This document shows, in pieces, positions 1 through 5,268 of a stretch of DNA of 5,268 nucleotides. The position numbers and the translations under genes were made by a program. The stretch is from contig JBICIE010000106.1 in NCBI GenBank assembly GCA_043101635.1, positions 1 to 5,268 of the forward strand. The letters run 5' to 3'. Source of the DNA: CAYMJK01 sp043101635. GTDB taxonomy: Bacteria; Planctomycetota; Phycisphaerae; Phycisphaerales; UBA1924. Below the pieces are notes generated by a model. That model was not told the DNA's origin. It did no database searches and worked only from the letters and a program-made list of their open reading frames with translations. Within the stretch, counting starts at the first letter, position 1; each line of letters begins with the position of its first letter.

Positions 1-5
1 TCCCC

Positions 6-47
6 GGCGGGCGCCGCCCGGTGTCTGGCGCCCGCCTTTGACGTTTT
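6..47 (+). terminator. Probable intrinsic terminator of an upstream gene
   Basis: A perfect 10-bp inverted repeat, GGCGGGCGCC at 6-15 and GGCGCCCGCC at 27-36, encloses an 11-base loop. It is followed by TTTGACGTTTT, an interrupted T-tract. Only the + strand side carries Ts, so it would end a rightward transcript entering from outside the window. The interruption of the T-run makes it a less than ideal Rho-independent terminator. Confidence 0.5.
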
Positions 48-66
48 GGCCCGGATGGGCCAAGAT
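38..66 (+). promoter_or_regulatory. Candidate sigma-70-type promoter for nrdR
   Basis: TTGACG at 38-43 matches the -35 consensus at five of six positions. After a 17-base spacer, CAAGAT at 61-66 matches the -10 consensus at three positions, including the important second A and final T. Transcription would start near 73 and leave a leader of about 50 bases before the nrdR ATG. The -35 box lies inside the T-tract of the preceding stem-loop. The -10 is weak, so this is a suggestion only. Confidence 0.3.
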
Positions 67-106
67 GTAGCGGCTCCGGGGGCCCGCGCCCACAACCGCC
101 GGGGCC

Positions 107-111
107 GGAGG
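107..111 (+). promoter_or_regulatory. Ribosome binding site supporting the nrdR ATG
   Basis: GGAGG at 107-111 lies 12 bases before the ATG at 124. The spacing is slightly long, but it is the best Shine-Dalgarno match nearby. It favours the ATG over the in-frame TTG at 46. Confidence 0.45.
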
Positions 112-123
112 CCTGTCCGCGGC

Positions 124-624
124 ATGCTCTGCCCCTTCTGCGAAGCCGATGATGACCGCGTGATCGACAGCCGCGCTGCCGAGGGCGGACGCGTCATCCG
201 GCGCCGGCGCGAGTGCAACGCCTGCTCCAAGCGGTTCACCACCTATGAGCGCGTCGAACTCGGCGCCCGGCTGATCGTGGTCAAGCGGGATGGCTCGCGC
301 GTCGCCTTCGATCCCGAGAAGGTCTACGCCGGGGTCGCGGCGGCCTGCGGCAAGCGGCCTATCCCCGAGCAGGTCAAGCGGGGCGTTGCCACCCAGGTCG
401 AGGAGGATCTGGCCCGCCAGTACGAGCGAGAGGTGCCCAGCCGGGTGATCGGCGAGCGCGTCATGGCGCTGCTGCGCGAGATTGACGAGGTCGCCTACAT
501 CCGCTTCGCCAGCGAGTATCACCAGTTCAAGACACTGGAGGATCTGGAGCGCGAGCTGCGCCAGATGGCCACGCACGTGCGCGATGTCAAGGACCAGCAG
601 TCACTGTTCGAGGGAAAGCGATAG
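124..624 (+). CDS. nrdR: Transcriptional repressor NrdR
   Basis: NrdR is a cytoplasmic zinc-ribbon/ATP-cone repressor that senses nucleotide (ATP/dATP) status and represses ribonucleotide reductase genes. The 166-residue product has the N-terminal ribbon with C3, C6, C31 and C34 (MLCPFC...CNAC), followed by the conserved KRFTTYERVE segment. An ATP-cone follows from about residue 50 to 140, beginning LIVVKRDGSRVAFD, and the family signature VAYIRFASEYHQFK is intact. Its length is a little above the usual 150 or so because of a charged C-terminal tail. I chose the ATG at 124 because MxCPFC is the normal NrdR beginning; an in-frame TTG at 46 would add 26 unrelated residues. No NrdR-box-like repeat was seen in this window, so its targets lie elsewhere. 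The next gene starts 21 bp downstream on the same strand, consistent with an operon. Confidence 0.97.
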   Translation: MLCPFCEADDDRVIDSRAAEGGRVIRRRRECNACSKRFTTYERVELGARLIVVKRDGSRVAFDPEKVYAGVAAACGKRPIPEQVKRGVATQVEEDLARQYEREVPSRVIGERVMALLREIDEVAYIRFASEYHQFKTLEDLERELRQMATHVRDVKDQQSLFEGKR

Positions 625-634
625 CCGACGATAC

Positions 635-640
635 AGGAGG
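635..640 (+). promoter_or_regulatory. Strong ribosome binding site fixing a GTG start
   Basis: AGGAGG at 635-640, a perfect Shine-Dalgarno core, sits five bases before the GTG at 646. It decides the start of the following membrane protein gene and argues that the GTG is truly used. Confidence 0.8.
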
Positions 641-645
641 CGCCT

Positions 646-1323
646 GTGCGCGCGCTGCGCCGCATCCGTCCGCTTGGCCTCGCCGTGCTGATCGGCGCAG
701 TGGCCACCATCGCCATCGCGCAGCTTGCCATGTTCCTGCCGCCCGGCAACGCCTGGTACGGCCCGAAGCTCGATCAGGATCTGGGCCTGTGGATGGACGG
801 CGACAACAAGATATGGACGATCACGCGCGGCGCGAGCCCGTGGCACAGGACGACGAGCTACTGGCACATGCAGGCGTCGGGGCTCTCCTTGATGATCCCA
901 GCAGCCGACTACGAGGCGCGCAAATTCGACTTTCGCCAGTTGCCGCGACGCCAGCGGCCCGCGTCGCTGGAAGAGCTGACGATGCTGGCGTGGTTTCACG
1001 AGGTCGGCTGGCCCTTCAAGGCGCTTTCGTGCTCGGTGCGATGGCAGCGACAGATCTCCAACGCGAACATCATCTACACGGTCCGCGGCGGCGTGCAACT
1101 GCCGCGGGACGCCGACTTCAATCCGCGGGCCCTGCCGCTGACGCCGATCTGGGCCGGCCTGCTTGCAGATGTCGCGATCTTCGGCGGGCTCTGGCTGCTG
1201 GGGGCGTGGTCCGTGCGCGCAGCCCGCCGCCGGTGGCGCATGCGGCGCCTGCGCTGCGCGCACTGCGGCTACAGCGTTGTCGGGCTGCCGCCGGGGGCGG
1301 CGTGCCCGGAGTGCGGGCGGTGA
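646..1323 (+). CDS. Two-TM membrane protein with C-terminal zinc ribbon, function unknown
   Basis: This 225-residue protein has no function I can name. A basic N terminus (MRALRRIRP) precedes a hydrophobic helix at about residues 10-31. A loop of roughly 135 residues rich in Trp, Tyr and Arg follows, then a second helix at about 168-188 and a strongly basic stretch (RAARRRWRMRR). It ends in a four-Cys zinc ribbon with C204, C207, C220 and C223 (CAHCGY...CPECGR). The positive-inside rule puts both termini and the zinc ribbon in the cytoplasm and the loop outside the inner membrane. Short membrane proteins ending in a CxxCGY...GLP...CPECG ribbon are, to my knowledge, abundant in Planctomycetota and mostly annotated as hypothetical. 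The GTG start is supported by AGGAGG five bases upstream. It lies 21 bp after nrdR and is probably co-transcribed, but no functional link to dNTP control is implied by the sequence. Confidence 0.85.
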   Translation: MRALRRIRPLGLAVLIGAVATIAIAQLAMFLPPGNAWYGPKLDQDLGLWMDGDNKIWTITRGASPWHRTTSYWHMQASGLSLMIPAADYEARKFDFRQLPRRQRPASLEELTMLAWFHEVGWPFKALSCSVRWQRQISNANIIYTVRGGVQLPRDADFNPRALPLTPIWAGLLADVAIFGGLWLLGAWSVRAARRRWRMRRLRCAHCGYSVVGLPPGAACPECGR

Positions 1324-1334
1324 TCGGGACCGCC
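1316..1334. terminator. Hairpin across the convergent stop codons
   Basis: GGCGGT at 1316-1321 and ACCGCC at 1329-1334 form a 6-bp stem with a 7-base loop. The hairpin spans the TGA of the membrane protein gene and abuts the TGA of the opposing RNHCP gene. Neither side has a T-tract. It could act as a shared termination or mRNA-end structure, but it could also be chance in GC-rich DNA. Confidence 0.25.
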
Positions 1335-1694
1335 TCATGGCATGGACCCCAGCACATCGAGCGGGAAGGCGGGGCGGGCCAGCGGGCGCAGCGCGAGGGC
1401 CAGCAGCGCCATCTCGCGGTCGTCGCCGGCGATGCGGTTGGTGCGGATCAGGCCGCAGCCGCGGCAGCGGTGGATGATGGCCCACTCGCCATCGGCGCGC
1501 ACCTCGACGCCGATCGGCTCCATGGGCTGGGCGCACGGGGCCCGGCGGTCGCCGGGCTCGTCGTCAAGGTGTCTGGACCAGAGGCAGAAGGGGCAGTGGT
1601 TGCGGTGGCGCGTGCCGAAGCTGACGCCGGGGATTGGCCTGCGGCAGTTGACGCAGGTGAAGCCGCGCTCGTCGCGGCGGGACTTGTGTGCCAT
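1335..1694 (-). CDS. RNHCP domain-containing zinc protein
   Basis: This 119-residue protein is an RNHCP-domain protein, a small family named for the motif found here at residues 31-35. The domain fills residues 12 to about 92: FTCVNC (C14, C17), GTRHRNHCPFCLWS (C34, C37), a PGDR...C54...MEPIG segment, DGEWAIIHRC (C77) with C80, and the closing TNRIAGDD. Three CxxC pairs plus C54 and several His residues suggest bound zinc. The remaining 27 residues are a hydrophobic, Pro-containing tail. The biochemical role of the family is, as far as I know, not established, so none is assigned. No signal peptide or membrane helix is evident, so it is probably cytoplasmic. The ATG at 1694 starts just ahead of the conserved domain, but no Shine-Dalgarno is visible in front of it. 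It is transcribed toward the nrdR unit, with 11 bp between stops. Confidence 0.93.
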   Translation of the reverse strand: MAHKSRRDERGFTCVNCRRPIPGVSFGTRHRNHCPFCLWSRHLDDEPGDRRAPCAQPMEPIGVEVRADGEWAIIHRCRGCGLIRTNRIAGDDREMALLALALRPLARPAFPLDVLGSMP

Positions 1695-1916
1695 GGGATA
1701 GATCGGCCGTGGCGGCCGGCGATGGCGCCGGCTCGCGGGATGAACGCTCTGAGCCCGGGCGGCGCGGGACGCTCGACGCGAATGCCGGTCCGAGACCGCC
1801 GGCGGGCCCTGCGCGCAGCGGCAGCGCGAGGGTCGCGAGGAGCGTCTGATCAGGACCGGGTGGCCGAAGTCGTCATCCGCCAGATGATAGGCCGGCCGCC
1901 CGGCCCGTCATACCCA
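1695..1916. other. Gene-free 222-bp intergenic region
   Basis: This stretch separates the end of the HAF/dockerin gene from the start of the RNHCP gene, both on the minus strand. I see no convincing reading frame: the longest open stretches are Arg/Ala/Gly-rich and run through from neighbouring genes in the wrong frame. It holds small GC palindromes, among them GGCCGG/CCGGCC at 1890-1905 and TCATC/GATGA at 1873-1887. It should also contain the RNHCP promoter, but I could not identify a clear -10/-35 pair. Confidence 0.6.
1890..1905 (-). terminator. Possible terminator hairpin after the HAF/dockerin gene
   Basis: GGCCGG at 1890-1895 and CCGGCC at 1900-1905 form a 6-bp GC stem with a 4-base loop, 11 bases beyond the stop of the minus-strand gene. 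A second small stem (TCATC at 1873-1877, GATGA at 1883-1887) follows. There is no T-run after either stem, so this is not a classical intrinsic terminator. Confidence 0.3.
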
Positions 1917-3197
1917 TCACGGGCAGCCCGCGGCGAAGGCGTTCTGGAAGCAGAGGAAGTCGAAGAGGTCGTGGGCGCCGTTCTGGTCGCAGTCGGAGTA
2001 GAGGTCCTGCAGCGCGAAGCGGCGCTGGAACTCGAGGAAGTCGTTGAGGTCGAGGACGCGATGGCCGGTGGACTCGTCGCAGTCGGCGTAGCAGAAGGCG
2101 GGGATCTGGACGATGTAGGCTTCCCGCACGCCGGCTGGGTTCATCGCCTGGCCGACGATGAAGCGCCCATCGGCCGTGATGTCTATCGCGCGATGTAGGA
2201 GCCAGTCGGTCAGGTCGAGCCCGAAGTCGTCCTCCAGCACGGCTTTCAAGCCTCGCATGCCGCGGATGCGGTCCCAGATGACGGCAGTCTCGATGATGGC
2301 GCTGCCGGAGACTCGGTTCGAATTGCCGACCACCACCGCTCCGTCGGCTGTCGTGGCCAGCGCCCCACTCGCGCTGTCACCCGGGAGCGCTCCGAGCGCC
2401 AGCATCCCGGAGGCTTCGGTCCAGCGAAACGCGCCGGCCAAGCCTCCGGTCGTGTTGCTGTTGCCCGTCAACACCCGCGCGTCCGCGGAAATGCCGCTGG
2501 CGCCGGCCTCGACGCGCCCCCCGGGCAGGTCACCAAGAACGGTGAAGCCCTGGCCCTCCCGCCAGAGGACTGCTTCGAGGCCTCTCGCCGACGTTCCTCC
2601 ACCCGCAGCCGCTGTGCCGTCGGGCGTGCTCTGGCCGAACCCGCTGTAGAAGGCGCCTCCGGGAAGGTCGCCGAACCCTTTCGGCGCATCGAACGGATAA
2701 TCCCAGATCGCCGCCTCCAACCCGAGCGACGTGTCTGAGAGCCCGAAGATGCGCTTGCCATCGCGCGCAATCCCGTTCGCGCTGCTCACGCGCCCTCCGC
2801 CAGGCAAATAGGGGAGCAGCCTGAAGCCCACGCCACGCTCCCAGAGGAACGCGTGGTGACGACGATCATCGAAGAAGAACGCGCCCGAGACCATTGACCC
2901 GTCGGCGCTCACCGGCCCGACCTCCGTGTGAAGTACGCCCGGAGGCCGGCCGTCGATCTCCTTCATCCCCGTTGCCTCGGTCCAGATGAACGGGAGGACA
3001 TCGAGTGGGTCCATTACGCCGACAGTGCCGGCGACCACCTGCCCGTCGTCGGAGACGCCGGTCGCCAGGCTAAAGAACGCTCCCCCGCCGGGCAGCAGGC
3101 CGAGTGGAGTAAAGGTCGCCTCTTGCGCGCTGGCGTCGGCAACGGCGATGGACGTCGCCATCACGAAGAATGAGATGCTGAGGCTGGGGCGCCGCAT
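1917..3197 (-). CDS. Secreted HAF-repeat protein with GC-type dockerin-like C terminus
   Basis: The 426-residue product begins with a signal peptide (basic MRR, hydrophobic core at about residues 6-20, likely cleavage after ASA at 22-24), so it is exported. Residues 30-366 consist of HAF-type extracellular repeats of 46-50 residues. Each has a LxLPGG-like turn (LPGG at 35, 131, 178 and 224; LPGD at 271; a degenerate PPG near 85), then a (S/T)xDG...VxG segment and a hydrophobic (A/V)xxW segment such as HAFLW at 115-119. The tail, 369-426, is a two-repeat dockerin-like module. The second loop at 402-413 fits D-x-D-x-N-G-x-x-D-x-x-D for calcium, followed by FLCFQNAF and a terminal GCP. The first loop at 372 carries a two-residue insertion, and its helix is altered (FLEFQRRF). 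I know such GC-type dockerins from Phycisphaerae as cell-surface anchoring or sorting tails; ligand and substrate are unknown. I chose the ATG at 3197 for the signal peptide; an in-frame TTG at 3329 adds 44 non-signal residues. Confidence 0.88.
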   Translation of the reverse strand: MRRPSLSISFFVMATSIAVADASAQEATFTPLGLLPGGGAFFSLATGVSDDGQVVAGTVGVMDPLDVLPFIWTEATGMKEIDGRPPGVLHTEVGPVSADGSMVSGAFFFDDRRHHAFLWERGVGFRLLPYLPGGGRVSSANGIARDGKRIFGLSDTSLGLEAAIWDYPFDAPKGFGDLPGGAFYSGFGQSTPDGTAAAGGGTSARGLEAVLWREGQGFTVLGDLPGGRVEAGASGISADARVLTGNSNTTGGLAGAFRWTEASGMLALGALPGDSASGALATTADGAVVVGNSNRVSGSAIIETAVIWDRIRGMRGLKAVLEDDFGLDLTDWLLHRAIDITADGRFIVGQAMNPAGVREAYIVQIPAFCYADCDESTGHRVLDLNDFLEFQRRFALQDLYSDCDQNGAHDLFDFLCFQNAFAAGCP

Positions 3198-3204
3198 CAC
3201 AACC

Positions 3205-3213
3205 AATATACCA
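3205..3213 (-). promoter_or_regulatory. Extended -10 promoter just upstream of the HAF/dockerin ATG
   Basis: On the minus strand 3213-3205 reads TGGTATATT, a TGn extension followed by TATATT, which matches TATAAT at five of six positions. Seven bases (GGTTGTG) separate it from the ATG at 3197, so transcription would start at or next to the A of the start codon. No good -35 hexamer lies 16-18 bases upstream, which an extended -10 can tolerate. No Shine-Dalgarno is seen before this ATG, which fits a leaderless message. It is one of very few AT-rich patches in the area. Confidence 0.45.
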
Positions 3214-3271
3214 CAAGACCCGGGCAGGAAGGCCGCCAAAGACGGCGCCAGAATGCCTAAGCAGCAGCTTT

Positions 3272-3308
3272 CTCCCGATTGGGGGAGCGACAGGAGAGCC
3301 GACTCCTG
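3272..3308 (-). terminator. Tandem small hairpins downstream of typA
   Basis: The 158-bp gap between typA and the HAF/dockerin gene (3198-3355) contains two stems: CAGGAG/CTCCTG at 3291-3296 and 3303-3308 with a 6-base loop, and CTCCC/GGGAG at 3272-3276 and 3283-3287. They lie about 50-85 bases past the typA stop. Neither has a T-tract on the minus strand, so a termination role is a guess. No reading frame in this gap looks coding. Confidence 0.25.
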
Positions 3309-3355
3309 AGGAATGAACGCGGGTCGCAAGCGATCCAGAAGGACCAGATCCGGGG

Positions 3356-5268
<1,913 letters not shown>

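Noticed and set aside
46..123. An in-frame TTG start extending nrdR by 26 residues
   Set aside because: NrdR proteins normally begin with MxCPFC, the added residues are Arg/Gly/Ala-rich without family similarity, and a GGAGG precedes the ATG at 124.
601..1536. A 311-codon open stretch on the - strand opposite the membrane protein
   Set aside because: It is antisense to a gene with a strong ribosome binding site, helices and a zinc ribbon, and its product is Arg/Pro/Ala-rich low complexity.
789..2198. A 469-codon open stretch on the + strand across three loci
   Set aside because: It runs in the wrong frame through the zinc-ribbon gene and antisense through the RNHCP and HAF/dockerin genes. 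Its product is Ala/Arg/Gly/Val-rich with no domain, as expected of stop-poor GC-rich shadow frames.
3198..3329. An in-frame TTG start extending the HAF/dockerin protein by 44 residues
   Set aside because: The extension would bury a clear signal peptide that begins at the ATG at 3197, and a candidate promoter lies inside the extension.

Overview
The window looks like chromosomal DNA from a GC-rich planctomycete, most likely class Phycisphaerae. Two features point there. One is a secreted protein ending in a two-repeat, Cys-containing dockerin-like tail (DCD...DLFDFLCFQNAF...GC). The other is a two-helix membrane protein ending in a CxxCGY...GLP...CPECG zinc ribbon; both styles are, from memory, characteristic of that group. 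The placement is inference, since no rRNA or other phylogenetic marker is present apart from typA and nrdR.

Layout, left to right. Positions 6-47 hold a GC stem-loop with a broken T-tract that probably ends an upstream gene outside the window, and a -35-like hexamer lies directly behind it. nrdR (124-624, +) follows, then after 21 bp and a perfect AGGAGG comes a two-TM zinc-ribbon membrane protein (646-1323, +); the two are probably co-transcribed. An RNHCP-domain zinc protein (1335-1694, -) converges on this pair with only 11 bp between the stops. A 222-bp gene-free stretch follows. Next come a secreted HAF-repeat protein with a GC-type dockerin-like C terminus (1917-3197, -) and, after a 158-bp gap, typA/bipA (3356-5268, -), which lacks only its first few codons at the window edge.

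The genes do not form one pathway. nrdR controls deoxyribonucleotide synthesis genes and typA acts on ribosome assembly and stress translation. The HAF/dockerin protein is exported, and the two small zinc proteins have no known function. This is mostly an ordinary core-genome neighbourhood with lineage-specific genes between. No CRISPR array, tRNA, rRNA, transposase, phage gene or defence system was found.

Three things merit a second look. First, a 27-residue in-frame Pro/Gly-rich insert sits in the TypA GTPase domain; its DNA carries a perfect 8-bp hairpin and 7-bp inverted ends, like a palindromic element living inside a gene. Second, the HAF/dockerin gene has a TGn-extended -10 seven bases before its ATG, which predicts a leaderless mRNA. 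Third, the same protein has about seven regularly spaced 46-50 residue repeats, suggestive of a seven-bladed propeller.
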